From positions 1 through 61,623 of the forward strand of contig WFTL01000021.1 in NCBI GenBank assembly GCA_015485495.1: DNA of 61,623 nucleotides. Reading direction: 5' to 3'. This stretch comes from Planctomycetaceae bacterium. Lineage in GTDB: Bacteria > Planctomycetota > Planctomycetia > Planctomycetales > Planctomycetaceae. The notes beneath the pieces were generated by a model. The model was not told the origin of the DNA and did not search any database. It saw only the letters and a program-made list of their open reading frames with translations. Of this stretch, positions 8,188 to 16,499 are shown piece by piece. Position 1 is the first letter of the stretch. Each line of letters starts with the position of its first letter. Both the position numbers and the translations under genes were made by a program.

Positions 8188-8898
8188 ATGACGACGACAT
8201 CCACCCGGCAAAACAGGGTTTCGGATCGGACAGAGGCAACGGACGAACTGATTCTCAGTCATCTGGGATACGTGCGGCACATTCTGAACCGGCTTCTGGC
8301 TCAGCTGCCGCCCCGTGTCGATGCGGAAAACCTCGAATCAGCCGGAGTTCTGGGGCTGATCGAAGCGGCCCGGCAGTTCGATGCCGATCGTGATGTGGAG
8401 TTCCGTACGTTCGCCTATCAGCGGATTCGCGGAGCCATTCTGGACGAGCTGCGCCGCAACTGTCCTCTTTCCCAGCAGATGCTGCAGCGCATCGCGCTTC
8501 TGCGCCGGGCTCGGGAGCAGGTCGGGCCGGGAGCCACGGTCGAACAGCTTGCTGAAGCGTCCGGACTTCCGGTGGAACAGGTGACCGACTGTCTGACAGC
8601 CGCGCGACTGACGCGGCCGGAGTCGTGGAACGAAGCGGTTCATTCTCAGGCGTCGGTTCCGGATGGCGGCGAACAGGAGACGGAACGGGCTGAGATGCAG
8701 CAGGTTCTGGCGGACGGAATCGAAACTCTGCCGGACACCATGCGGCTGGCCGTGTCGCTGCACTATCTGGAAGGCCTCAAACTGCGGGAAGTCGGTGCTG
8801 TTCTGGGCCTGTCGGAGTCCCGCGTCTGCCGCATCGTCAACAGTGCCCGCGATCGACTGAAGGACTACGTGCGGCATCGGATGTGCGGAGCGGCCTGA
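8188..8898 (+). CDS. FliA/WhiG-family RNA polymerase sigma factor
   Basis: A 236-residue group 3 sigma factor with regions 2, 3 and 4. Region 2: HLGYVRHILNRL through GLIEAARQFD and FRTFAYQRIRGAILDELRR, the last being the hallmark of FliA/SigB-like factors. Region 3 is the stretch around residues 95-150. Region 4 (about 185-230) has IETLPDTMRLAVSLHYLEGLKLREVGAVLGLSESRV, a helix-turn-helix for -35 recognition. It could direct flagellar genes (sigma-28) or a stress regulon; no flagellar or anti-sigma gene is visible nearby, so the regulon is open. It is preceded by a 31-bp tandem repeat and a leader hairpin. It ends 9 bp from the convergent tatD gene. Confidence 0.88.
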   Translation: MTTTSTRQNRVSDRTEATDELILSHLGYVRHILNRLLAQLPPRVDAENLESAGVLGLIEAARQFDADRDVEFRTFAYQRIRGAILDELRRNCPLSQQMLQRIALLRRAREQVGPGATVEQLAEASGLPVEQVTDCLTAARLTRPESWNEAVHSQASVPDGGEQETERAEMQQVLADGIETLPDTMRLAVSLHYLEGLKLREVGAVLGLSESRVCRIVNSARDRLKDYVRHRMCGAA

Positions 8899-8907
8899 GA
8901 CGGCCGG

Positions 8908-9714
8908 TCATGGAAGCGGCCGTTCCGGCAGACCGAACAGGCGCCGGGCGTTGCAGGTTGTCTGCCGTGCCATTTCCTCCAGATTCATCTGATGCAGGCC
9001 CGCGAGGCATTCCGCGGTATGGCGTACCCAGGCCGGTTCATTGCGTTTGCCTCGATGAGGATGAGGGGCCAGCCAGGGCGCGTCGGTCTCCACGAGCAGG
9101 CGATCTGCCGGAATTCCGGCGGCTGTTTTGCGGAGTTCTTCATTGCGGCGAAATGTCAGCATGCCGGCAAAGGAAATGTGCAGGCCCAGATCCAGACACT
9201 CACGGGCAATGTCAGGACTGCCGCAGAAAGAATGCATCACACCTCGGAACGGTGTCCCGTCGAATTCCTGTCTGAGCACCGCGACCACTTCCGCTTCCGC
9301 TTCCCGGCAGTGAACGACGAAGGGCAGACCGCTGCTCCGCGACAGCCGAATGTGTCGACGAAAGTATTCCGTCTGTAGGTCCGCCGGGGCGAAATCCCAG
9401 TAGTTGTCCAGGCCGGTTTCACCCACTCCCACGACGCGAGGGTGGTCCGTGAGAGCGACGATGCGGTCCCAGTCGCCGGGAGCGGCTTCGTGAACATAAT
9501 TGGGCTGAATTCCGACGACGGCGAAGACCTGAGGATACTGTTCCGACAGCTCCACAGCCGCCTGGCTGGTGGCCGCATCGATGCCGATGGTCAGCAGGGC
9601 GGAGACGCCGCTGTCCAGAGCGCGGCGGATGGTTTCGCGGCGATCCTGGGAGAAGGCATCGGCGTCGAGATGGCAGTGTGTGTCGACCAGAACACAGTCA
9701 TCTGAGTCTGTCAT
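8908..9714 (-). CDS. tatD: TatD-family metal-dependent deoxyribonuclease
   Basis: A 268-residue TIM-barrel hydrolase. Metal-binding landmarks are in order: DTHCHLD near residue 12, VGETGLDNYW (Glu ligand), FVVHCREAE, GVMHSFCG, and VETDAPWLAPHPHRGKRNEP near the C-terminus. The length is normal for TatD/YcfH. Known members degrade DNA and take part in DNA quality control. Its ATG overlaps the stop codon of the upstream glycosyltransferase gene (ATGA at 9711-9714), so the two are translationally coupled; a functional link is not obvious. Confidence 0.92.
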   Translation of the reverse strand: MTDSDDCVLVDTHCHLDADAFSQDRRETIRRALDSGVSALLTIGIDAATSQAAVELSEQYPQVFAVVGIQPNYVHEAAPGDWDRIVALTDHPRVVGVGETGLDNYWDFAPADLQTEYFRRHIRLSRSSGLPFVVHCREAEAEVVAVLRQEFDGTPFRGVMHSFCGSPDIARECLDLGLHISFAGMLTFRRNEELRKTAAGIPADRLLVETDAPWLAPHPHRGKRNEPAWVRHTAECLAGLHQMNLEEMARQTTCNARRLFGLPERPLP

Positions 9715-11588
9715 GGGGGCGGCAGTTCTTCGATAGAGAAGTTCTGAGGGTCGAATCGATAAAAGTGTCGATTCGGAAACCGGCGGCGCAGAATCGTCAT
9801 GTCCTCTGCTGAGGAGGGAAGACGGGCTGTGAGGACATCGGCGTTCCAGAGCGGGTCGTTGATGATGTAGCTGAGCTGGGGATCCTGGTTCCGTTCATCC
9901 ACCAGCACAAGAGCCGGGTGCCGAATGCGGTCGGAGTGCAGGATGTCTTCGAACAGGGCCAGCCGGCGGCGCGGCCAGGCCAGTTCACCGATCGCCGCGT
10001 CCACTTTGGACGTCCCCCACAGAACATCCGCGGTCACCCACCCCGGAAGCAGGGCGGCTGCAGCCAGAGCGGCCGTCCAGCCGATGCGGGGGACGGGACG
10101 CAGAGATCGGGAAAGCTGATGCGCTGCTTCGGACAGTCCGGCTGCCGTGAGAATCAGCAGCAGCGGGGCGGTTTCGAAAACGTAATGCCAGTGCATGATG
10201 CCGTCGAACCAGTAAGGAACATGAACGGCGTGCAGCGTGATGATGCTGCACAGCACCAGGGCTGTCATGCACCGTGGAAACATTTCGCCGGACGATTTCC
10301 TGGCGATGTGGCCTGCGGTCACAATGAGGCCAAAGACGATGGGGATGATTCCCAGTGACCACTGGACGCTGGCCAGAGCGCGCCGGGCGATGTTGCGCAG
10401 AGCCAGAGCCGGCGTCAGGTTTTCCGCCCACTGGTTGTACCGATGCAGAATGTGGGGCGAATCGCTGGCATCACCGCGGATTCCGTTGTTGAAGCCGTAC
10501 GTATGGCGCGGTGTGTACGTGTCGGTGTATTCCTGGTAAGCGGTGCGCATCGGCGACCCGGTGACGGCCTGATTCAGGATTCCCAGAATCACGAATCCGG
10601 CTGTCAGCGGCAGCAGCATGGCCGCGGCAGGCTGCCAGCACTTCGCGTCCCGGCACCGCCGGATCAGGAACCAGCCGAACGCCAGCCCCCATGGCAGAGC
10701 GAATCCGGCTGCGGTCATCGGACGGCCCAGCATGGCGGCTGACAGGGCCGTTCCGGACAGCAGCGACCAGCCGGTCCGGCCGGTCCGGAGCGTGCGGATC
10801 ATGGCCCATAGAAACACGCTCAGCGCCAGCATCGTCGGGTGGTGTGACAGCAGCAGATTGCTGAAAACAGCCAGGCCCGGGCTGAGGGCGATGAGGAGTC
10901 CGGCAGCGAGTGCCGCTCCGGGTCGGAGGAATTCTCCGGCGGCCAGCCAGAAGAACACGGCCGCCAGGCCTCCGGCCAGCCAGTGACCGACGATCGGATG
11001 ACACGTGGCCAGAAACAGGGCCGTCCAGGCTCCCGTGAGCGGAAAGTAGCGGCTGGCGGTCACCTTCTGATTCAGAACGTGGTACTGGTGGAACAGATCC
11101 GGAAGGACGGGAGCCGGCGGCCACGACAGGCGACCGGCCGCGAAGGTGCGGGCCTGCAGCAGATAACTGTATTCGTCGTGATAGGCGGGCGGCAGGCTGG
11201 CGAAGGCGGCCGTTCTGTCAGCAGAACCGAACTGATCGGCCACCGGAACCGGGTGCAGTCCCACCGTCAGGCTGGCACCGATTGATGTACCAAACACCAG
11301 CAGGCCGCTGAGCACCAGCCGGCTCCGTGACGGCGTCTGCTTCTGCGGCGGGGCCGTTCGGGGCGGCCGGGTCACGGCGACAAGAACCGGAAGCAGAATC
11401 AGGACAAACAGCGGCAGTGTCGTTTCCGGATCCCAGTGGATGAACCAGGTGAGCGGGCCGGCAGGCGTGTGCACTGCTGCCAGAAGACGCCGCACTTCGA
11501 AGAATACGGACAGTCCGGCGGCCGCCAGCCAGGCCGTTCGGATTCCGGGGGCGGCCAGGAAGCGTTTTTGTGGGGTCTGAGTATTCAA
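9711..11588 (-). CDS. Polytopic membrane glycosyltransferase-like protein (ArnT/PMT-like)
   Basis: A 625-residue integral membrane protein with about ten or more hydrophobic helices through residue 500 and a soluble C-terminal part of about 100 residues. After the first helices there is a loop with DEYSYLLQARTFAAGRL, which resembles the DExxY region of GT-C fold (ArnT/GT83, PMT) glycosyltransferases where the acidic residue contacts the lipid-sugar donor. A LSHHPTMLALSVFLW segment follows. The substrate is unknown; lipid-linked sugar transfer to lipid A or protein is an inference. It starts at a TTG with no clear ribosome binding site. It is coupled to tatD by a 4-bp overlap, and its 5' end lies 86 bp from the divergent small membrane protein. 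Confidence 0.7.
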   Translation of the reverse strand: MNTQTPQKRFLAAPGIRTAWLAAAGLSVFFEVRRLLAAVHTPAGPLTWFIHWDPETTLPLFVLILLPVLVAVTRPPRTAPPQKQTPSRSRLVLSGLLVFGTSIGASLTVGLHPVPVADQFGSADRTAAFASLPPAYHDEYSYLLQARTFAAGRLSWPPAPVLPDLFHQYHVLNQKVTASRYFPLTGAWTALFLATCHPIVGHWLAGGLAAVFFWLAAGEFLRPGAALAAGLLIALSPGLAVFSNLLLSHHPTMLALSVFLWAMIRTLRTGRTGWSLLSGTALSAAMLGRPMTAAGFALPWGLAFGWFLIRRCRDAKCWQPAAAMLLPLTAGFVILGILNQAVTGSPMRTAYQEYTDTYTPRHTYGFNNGIRGDASDSPHILHRYNQWAENLTPALALRNIARRALASVQWSLGIIPIVFGLIVTAGHIARKSSGEMFPRCMTALVLCSIITLHAVHVPYWFDGIMHWHYVFETAPLLLILTAAGLSEAAHQLSRSLRPVPRIGWTAALAAAALLPGWVTADVLWGTSKVDAAIGELAWPRRRLALFEDILHSDRIRHPALVLVDERNQDPQLSYIINDPLWNADVLTARLPSSAEDMTILRRRFPNRHFYRFDPQNFSIEELPPP

Positions 11589-11674
11589 GGAACCGTGTGC
11601 GGCTGCGGGAAATCGACTATAACCTGCCGTCTGCTGGTCAGAGGCTTTCTATCGTAGTGGCCGGTCCTGTTCTG

Positions 11675-12013
11675 ATGAAACGTTCTGGAACGTCTCCTGG
11701 AATCCTGTTTCGACTTGTTGTGCCGGTCTGCGCGGTGTTCATCATGACGATTCTGGCGCTGATTGCTTCGGTGTTCGGTAATCCTCAGGCACCGATTTCC
11801 GGCTGGCTGGATCGCCATGCAGGCGTGCTGCTGACGGGCGAGTTTCTGCTGACCATCGTGCTGATCGGACTGGCTATGGTGGTCGATCGCGTGCAGACGC
11901 TGCGTCAGCAGCGCCGTCTGCCGTCGGGTTCTCCGGACAGGGATACGAAGCCGGAGCCGGATTCCGGGCGGCCGGCGGGATCCGGAAACGAAGCGGAAGG
12001 GAAGCGGTCATGA
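11675..12013 (+). CDS. Small membrane protein with two transmembrane helices
   Basis: A 112-residue protein. Two hydrophobic segments (about residues 10-33, ILFRLVVPVCAVFIMTILAL, and about 48-68, LLTGEFLLTIVLIGLAMVV) are followed by a polar tail rich in Gln, Arg, Ser and Glu. No family recognised. The start at 11675 (MKRSGTSPG) was chosen over the longer open frame because the latter would overlap the divergent glycosyltransferase. Its stop overlaps the start of the carboxypeptidase gene (ATGA at 12010-12013), so the two are translated together; it might anchor or assist that enzyme, but this is only a guess. Confidence 0.65.
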   Translation: MKRSGTSPGILFRLVVPVCAVFIMTILALIASVFGNPQAPISGWLDRHAGVLLTGEFLLTIVLIGLAMVVDRVQTLRQQRRLPSGSPDRDTKPEPDSGRPAGSGNEAEGKRS

Positions 12014-13536
12014 CGCGTCCTGCGGAACTGTATGACGAACTGCTGTCGCTGTTCAGAAAGGCAGCGTTTCTGGAATCCGCGGCGTCCGTTCTGGGCTGGG
12101 ATCGCGAAACGTTCATGCCGCCGGGCGGTGCTGAGCATCGCGCGGGGCAGTTGAGTGTTCTTTCGGGGCTGCATCATCAGATGGCCACGGATCCCCGGAT
12201 CGAGGAACTGCTGGATGCTCTTCAGGACAGTGAGCTGACCGATTCGGCGGAGTCCGATTCGGCAGTGAATCTGCGGGAGATCCGCCGGGTTTACGATCGG
12301 CAGCGTCGTCTGCCGCAGCGTCTGGTGGAAGAACTGGCCCGCGTGACGGCTCTGGCGCAGCATCACTGGGTCGCGGCCCGCCGGGCCGATGATTTTTCTG
12401 CATTCGCCCCGTGGCTGACGCAGGTCGTCCGTCTGAAACAGGAAGAGGCTCAGGCGCTCCAGACGGAATCTCAAAACGACGCCTACGATGCCCTTCTGGA
12501 TGAGTATGAACCGGGAATGTCCGGTCACGACGTCGATGCGGTGTTCCGCAGGCTGCGGCAGAAGCTCGTGACGCTGCTGGATACGATTCGGGGAGCCCCG
12601 CGGCGGCCCGATGAAGGGATTCTCACACGGGATTATCCGACCGATGTTCAGGAACGTCTGGGCCGGCGGGCTGCGGAAGCCATCGGATTCGATTTTCATG
12701 CCGGCCGCCTGGATGTGGCCGCTCATCCGTTCTGCAGCGGGACCGGCCCCGGCGACTGTCGGATGACCACGCGGTACGACCCGCAGTGTTTCAGCACGTC
12801 TTTTTTCGGAACGCTGCATGAAACGGGACATGCTTTGTACGAACAGGGGCTTCCGGCGGATGCCTGGGGGACTCCTCTGGGGACGGCCGTGTCGCTGGGC
12901 ATTCATGAGTCGCAGTCGCGGCTGTGGGAAAATATCGTGGGCCGGTCACCCGCCTTCTGGGAGCACTTCTACCCGCTGGTGCAGGAAGCGTTTCCGGCGT
13001 CTCTGGGCGGCACGCCCATCGAAGACTTCGTTTTCGCGATCAATGCCGTTCGCCCGTCACTCATTCGTGTCGAAGCGGATGAAGTCACGTACAACCTGCA
13101 CATCATGATGCGTTTCGATCTGGAACGCGCTTTGATTCAGGACGCGCTTTCGGTGGAGGATCTGCCCGTGGCGTGGAACGAACGGTTCGAACGTGATTTC
13201 GGAATGCGTCCGCCGGGCGATGCCGACGGCTGCATGCAGGATGTGCACTGGAGCGCCGGGCTGTTCGGATACTTTCCCACCTATGCTCTGGGAAACATGT
13301 ATGCGGCTCAGTTTTTCGAGGCGGTCCTGGATGATCTGGGCGACCTGCACCGCCGTTTCGCTCAGGGAGAGTTTTCTGAGCTGCTTTCGTGGCTGCGCCA
13401 TCACATCCATTCACAGGGACAGCGTTTTCCGGCAGCGCGGCTGGTGGAGGCGGTGACGGGAAAACCACTCAGCGACGAGCCGCTGATGCGGCATCTGGAG
13501 GACCGCTTTCTGCCGCTGTATCAGCCGCAGGGATGA
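12010..13536 (+). CDS. Metallocarboxypeptidase Taq (family M32)
   Basis: A 508-residue zinc carboxypeptidase, the usual length for M32. The zinc motif HETGH sits in the segment FFGTLHETGHALYEQGLP, followed about 30 residues later by GIHESQSRLWEN (the conserved HESQ with the third ligand Glu). DxRMTTRYDPQCFSTSF before the zinc site and AINAVRPSLIRVEADEVTYNLHI after it are typical of the family. It removes C-terminal residues from peptides in the cytoplasm. It is translationally coupled to the two-helix membrane protein upstream. Confidence 0.94.
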   Translation: MTRPAELYDELLSLFRKAAFLESAASVLGWDRETFMPPGGAEHRAGQLSVLSGLHHQMATDPRIEELLDALQDSELTDSAESDSAVNLREIRRVYDRQRRLPQRLVEELARVTALAQHHWVAARRADDFSAFAPWLTQVVRLKQEEAQALQTESQNDAYDALLDEYEPGMSGHDVDAVFRRLRQKLVTLLDTIRGAPRRPDEGILTRDYPTDVQERLGRRAAEAIGFDFHAGRLDVAAHPFCSGTGPGDCRMTTRYDPQCFSTSFFGTLHETGHALYEQGLPADAWGTPLGTAVSLGIHESQSRLWENIVGRSPAFWEHFYPLVQEAFPASLGGTPIEDFVFAINAVRPSLIRVEADEVTYNLHIMMRFDLERALIQDALSVEDLPVAWNERFERDFGMRPPGDADGCMQDVHWSAGLFGYFPTYALGNMYAAQFFEAVLDDLGDLHRRFAQGEFSELLSWLRHHIHSQGQRFPAARLVEAVTGKPLSDEPLMRHLEDRFLPLYQPQG

Positions 13537-13596
13537 ACAGCGGAAAGGGAACGGTCCGACCGCAGGAACATGTCGGCTCTGGGTTCCCGGCTGTTT

Positions 13597-13617
13597 CCGC
13601 AGACGAGACTTCTGCGG
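13597..13617. terminator. Hairpin between convergent carboxypeptidase and frr genes
   Basis: CCGCAGA (13597-13603) pairs with TCTGCGG (13611-13617) around CGAGACT. It lies 61 bp after the carboxypeptidase stop and 10 bp after the frr stop on the other strand; it could serve both. No T tract. Confidence 0.4.
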
Positions 13618-13626
13618 CAGGTCGGG

Positions 13627-14187
13627 TCATTCGTCCAGAATTTCCTTTTCCCGGGTTTCTGCCTGACTGTTGACCTGACCTTCGAAGCGGCGGGTGAGAT
13701 CCTGGATTTTGTCTTTGGTCTGGTCGCGTTCGTCTTCGGTCATTTCTTTGTTTTTCTGAGCCTGGTCGGCGTGTTTGTTGGCATCGCGGCGGATGTTGCG
13801 GATGGAAACCCGCGCTTCTTCGGCCAGTTCGCGAATACGGGACACAAGCTGTTTGCGACGTTCACCGGACAGCGGAGGGATGTTGAGTCGAATGACGCGG
13901 CCGTCATTATTGGGCGCCAGCCCCAGATCACTCGCCTGGATGGCTTTGGCGATGTTGTCCAGACTGGATGTGTCGAACGGCCGGATCATGATCTGCTGAG
14001 GTTCCGGGACGCTGATGTTGGCGATCTGTTTCAGCGGAGTCGGTGTCCCGTAGTAGTCGACACGAACTGAATCGACCAGTCCGGCACTGGCCCGGCCGGT
14101 GCGAATGCCCGTCAGAGCGGACCGAAAATGCTCGACGGCTTTTTCCATGCGTTCTTCTGCATCCAGCAGGATTTCGTCCTGATCCAT
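13627..14187 (-). CDS. frr: Ribosome recycling factor
   Basis: A 186-residue RRF, the usual length. Landmarks are MEKAVEHFRSALTGIRTGRAS at the N-terminus, VDYYGTPTPLKQIANISVPEP, IRPFDTSSLDNIAKAI, and IPPLSGERRKQLV, with the long C-terminal helix ending in a VNSQAETREKEILDE tail. It splits the post-termination ribosome with EF-G. The ATG at 14187 has AGGAAGG 8 nt upstream; the longer open frame is not family-like. In many bacteria frr follows pyrH or tsf; here it follows lspA by 167 bp and has its own candidate promoter. Confidence 0.96.
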   Translation of the reverse strand: MDQDEILLDAEERMEKAVEHFRSALTGIRTGRASAGLVDSVRVDYYGTPTPLKQIANISVPEPQQIMIRPFDTSSLDNIAKAIQASDLGLAPNNDGRVIRLNIPPLSGERRKQLVSRIRELAEEARVSIRNIRRDANKHADQAQKNKEMTEDERDQTKDKIQDLTRRFEGQVNSQAETREKEILDE

Positions 14188-14245
14188 TGAAACCTTCCTG
14201 GGGGGGCCTGAGACAGACAGCGGCACGCGACTGTGGCGAAACGGC

Positions 14246-14273
14246 ATCGTATCGCACGGACGTCGGGCGTCAA
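14246..14273 (-). promoter_or_regulatory. Candidate promoter of frr
   Basis: On the minus strand TTGACG (14273-14268) and TACGAT (14251-14246) are separated by 16 bp; five and four of six positions match the sigma70 consensus. The -10 box is 58 bp before the frr ATG. Just upstream (about 14301-14325) a GC-rich imperfect hairpin could end lspA transcription. Confidence 0.5.
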
Positions 14274-14354
14274 ATAATCGGCCCGGTGCCGGGATGGACG
14301 CACGGCGGGCGGAATCCGCCGCGTGAAGAATTTCGTGGCTGCGCGGCGGCTGTG

Positions 14355-14900
14355 TCATTCCGCGGCGGCCAGGGACGAGTTCGACCGCGGTGTGCGCAGC
14401 GACTGCAGCAGAAGCATGACAGCTCCGCTGACCAGGCACACGTCAGCCACATTGAAAATCGCCCATTCGAAGCTGCCCAGGCGGACATCAAAAAAATCCC
14501 GGACGGCCCGCACGGGATGTCCCTGGACATCCGTGATTCCCGGGATCCCCAGGCGATCATACAGATTTCCCAGCGTGCCGCCGGATACCAGACTCAGGGC
14601 CACCGTGAGCCAGAGGCTGCGGCTGCCTCCGTGCCAGAACAGCCAGTAGACGATCCCGATCAGCGCCACGGCACTCAGGGCGGCAAACACGAGAGACAGT
14701 CCCTGGCCGACTCCCCACAGAGCACCCTGGTTGAGACTGGTGAACAGGCGAAAGCGAAACCAGCCGGTGAGCAGCCATTCGCTGCCGCTGTGGATTCCAT
14801 AGCGGCGGAAGACCAGTTCCTTGGAGATCAGGTCCGCGGCCGCACAGGAAAACGTCAGGGCGGTGTACAGCGCGATACGATTTCTCGGAACGTGTGTCAT
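14355..14900 (-). CDS. lspA: Lipoprotein signal peptidase (signal peptidase II)
   Basis: A 181-residue inner-membrane aspartyl protease that cleaves prolipoproteins after lipidation. Four hydrophobic helices are visible. The two catalytic aspartates are in GTLGNLYDRL and FNVADVCL. The start at 14900 (MTHVPRNR) gives a normal-length protein and overlaps the stop of the dksA-like gene by 4 bp (14897-14900), so the genes are coupled. Substrates would include the His-rich and PQQ-like lipoproteins in this same window. A C-terminal extension (TPRSNSSLAAAE) is variable. Confidence 0.93.
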   Translation of the reverse strand: MTHVPRNRIALYTALTFSCAAADLISKELVFRRYGIHSGSEWLLTGWFRFRLFTSLNQGALWGVGQGLSLVFAALSAVALIGIVYWLFWHGGSRSLWLTVALSLVSGGTLGNLYDRLGIPGITDVQGHPVRAVRDFFDVRLGSFEWAIFNVADVCLVSGAVMLLLQSLRTPRSNSSLAAAE

Positions 14901-15295
14901 GTGTCCGCGTTTCGCTGTTCTCTGCGTCGTTCGCAGTCGATGCAGTTGCGGGCATAGGGAATCGCCTTCAGCCGGGATTTGGGAATGGCGGCCTTCTTTT
15001 CTTCGACGCCCGATTCCAGACACATCTGGCACAGACCAAACGTACCGCTGTCGATGCGATTGATGGCTTCGGCGATTTCCGTCAGCAGCATTTCATCGTT
15101 TTCCACGATGCGCATGGAAAAGTCGACTTCCCAGGCATCGGATCCCAGTTCGGCCAGATGGTTGGGCGATCCGTGGTCGCCGCATTCCGAAGTGGAAAAC
15201 GCTTCTTCTTCGACCTGTTCCACGTCTCCCTGAATGCGTGCCTGAAGCATCAGGAGTGTCTGACGGAATCGCTGCAGTTCTTCGGGTGTGAGCAT
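14897..15295 (-). CDS. DksA/TraR-family zinc finger protein
   Basis: A 132-residue protein. An N-terminal coiled-coil hairpin (LTPEELQRFRQTLLMLQARIQGDVEQV and MRIVENDEMLLTEIAEAINRI) is followed by a C4 zinc finger of pattern C-x2-C-x17-20-C-x2-C (CQMC ... CIDC). In E. coli DksA the coiled coil enters the RNA polymerase secondary channel and acts with ppGpp. GTFGLCQMCLE and AIPYARNCIDCE match the family well. The acidic coiled-coil tip (DxxD) is not clear here, so RNA polymerase regulation is likely but not proven. No ribosome binding site is visible before the ATG; the upstream open frame is not family-like. It is coupled to lspA, with a promoter-like site 59 bp upstream. Confidence 0.85.
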   Translation of the reverse strand: MLTPEELQRFRQTLLMLQARIQGDVEQVEEEAFSTSECGDHGSPNHLAELGSDAWEVDFSMRIVENDEMLLTEIAEAINRIDSGTFGLCQMCLESGVEEKKAAIPKSRLKAIPYARNCIDCERRREQRNADT

Positions 15296-15353
15296 ATCGG
15301 GAGGAGGATTCGGCGGACCGGAAAAGAGGGTGATCAGAAAGCGCGTGACGGAA

Positions 15354-15382
15354 GTTGTACCGCACAGCGGGGATTCTGTCGA
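15354..15382 (-). promoter_or_regulatory. Candidate promoter of the dksA-like-lspA operon
   Basis: Minus-strand TCGACA (15382-15377) and TACAAC (15359-15354) with a 17-bp spacer, 59 bp before the ATG. It lies between the end of the lpxA-coupled oxidoreductase and the dksA-like gene, so this pair need not be read from the skp operon. Confidence 0.5.
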
Positions 15383-15458
15383 AGAAGCAGTCCGGCAAAG
15401 AAGCGGCCGCTGTTTTTTTCGGGCCGATGCCGTTGTGCTGTCGTGCCCGGTCGTCCGG

Positions 15459-16499
15459 TCAGGCGGCCCGGACGCGGCTGTCGTGCTCATCCTGCCAGGA
15501 CCAGCAATGCAGGGCCTGCAGCACCTGATCGGCCACTTCCATGGCTCGGACCGCTTCCCGACCGGAAACGCGGGGAACCGTCCGGCCGCGGACGGCGTCC
15601 GTGAATTCCCGGAGTTCGGCTGTGAGTGCATCGCGTTCGGACGCCTGTTCCACCCCTTTTTCAATCCATTCGCCGAACACCCGGTCTTTCAGTGCCAGAG
15701 GGTTCGGCGAAGCGGCTGCGATGGAGGCGATGAGGCCGGGGTGGGCTGCCACGGCGGCGGATGCCGTCCAGGATGTGACCGTGCGGGCCTGCAGATCCAC
15801 AGAAATGCAGCCGGTGCTTCCCCAGATCTGCAGCGTTCGTTCGGCCTGAGGAGCCACACGGCTGGCCGTGAGGTCAACAATCGTTCGTCCTGGCATGCGA
15901 AGCCTGGCAACGACACTGTCTTCGTACGGGCCGATCAGAACCGCTCCGAACGATTCGACAGATTCCGGCATGGTGCCTGTCAGAGCGAGAGCCAGGTCGA
16001 TGTCATGGATCATCAGGTCATGCACGGCTCCGATATCGGTCGACCGGAAGGAATACGGGCTGACCCGCTGGCAGCGCAGGTATCGAACGGTGCCGCACTG
16101 CTGCAAAGCTTTTTCGAACGCCGGATTGAAACGTTCCACATGCCCCACCTGCAGCACGGCCCCGGATTTCTGAGCGAGTTCGTGCAGGCGGCGGGCGTCC
16201 TGTACGGTGGCTGCCAGCGGTTTTTCGATGAGAGCGGCGGTGCCCGCTTTCAGAAACCGTTCCGCAGCCGCCACGTGATGAACGGTGGGGGTGGCGATGA
16301 CCACGGCATCGATGTCGTCCGGAAGGTCTTCCGCCCGGGGGTGCCACACCGACCCGAACTGATCTGCAATCTGCCGTCCCTGCGATTCGCGGGGATCCAC
16401 AACACCGGCCAGCCGTACGCCGTCCATTTCGGACAGAATACGCGCATGATGCTGTCCGAGGGATCCGACTCCGATCACAGCCATCTTCAGAACCGTCAT
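15459..16499 (-). CDS. Gfo/Idh/MocA-family oxidoreductase, possibly GnnA-like (UDP-GlcNAc 3-dehydrogenase)
   Basis: A 346-residue NAD(P)-dependent sugar oxidoreductase. The N-terminal Rossmann fold has AVIGVGSLGQHHARILSEM, and the catalytic-type motif EKPLA (Lys) occurs in AALIEKPLAATVQD near residue 95. A DLMIHDIDLALAL segment follows, typical of the family. The ATG overlaps the lpxA stop (ATGA at 16496-16499). In Acidithiobacillus and Leptospira a Gfo/Idh/MocA enzyme, GnnA, next to lpxA, oxidises UDP-GlcNAc at C3 for lipid A with an amide-linked acyl chain. The position here supports this role, but the aminotransferase GnnB is not in the window, so this is inference. Confidence 0.75.
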   Translation of the reverse strand: MTVLKMAVIGVGSLGQHHARILSEMDGVRLAGVVDPRESQGRQIADQFGSVWHPRAEDLPDDIDAVVIATPTVHHVAAAERFLKAGTAALIEKPLAATVQDARRLHELAQKSGAVLQVGHVERFNPAFEKALQQCGTVRYLRCQRVSPYSFRSTDIGAVHDLMIHDIDLALALTGTMPESVESFGAVLIGPYEDSVVARLRMPGRTIVDLTASRVAPQAERTLQIWGSTGCISVDLQARTVTSWTASAAVAAHPGLIASIAAASPNPLALKDRVFGEWIEKGVEQASERDALTAELREFTDAVRGRTVPRVSGREAVRAMEVADQVLQALHCWSWQDEHDSRVRAA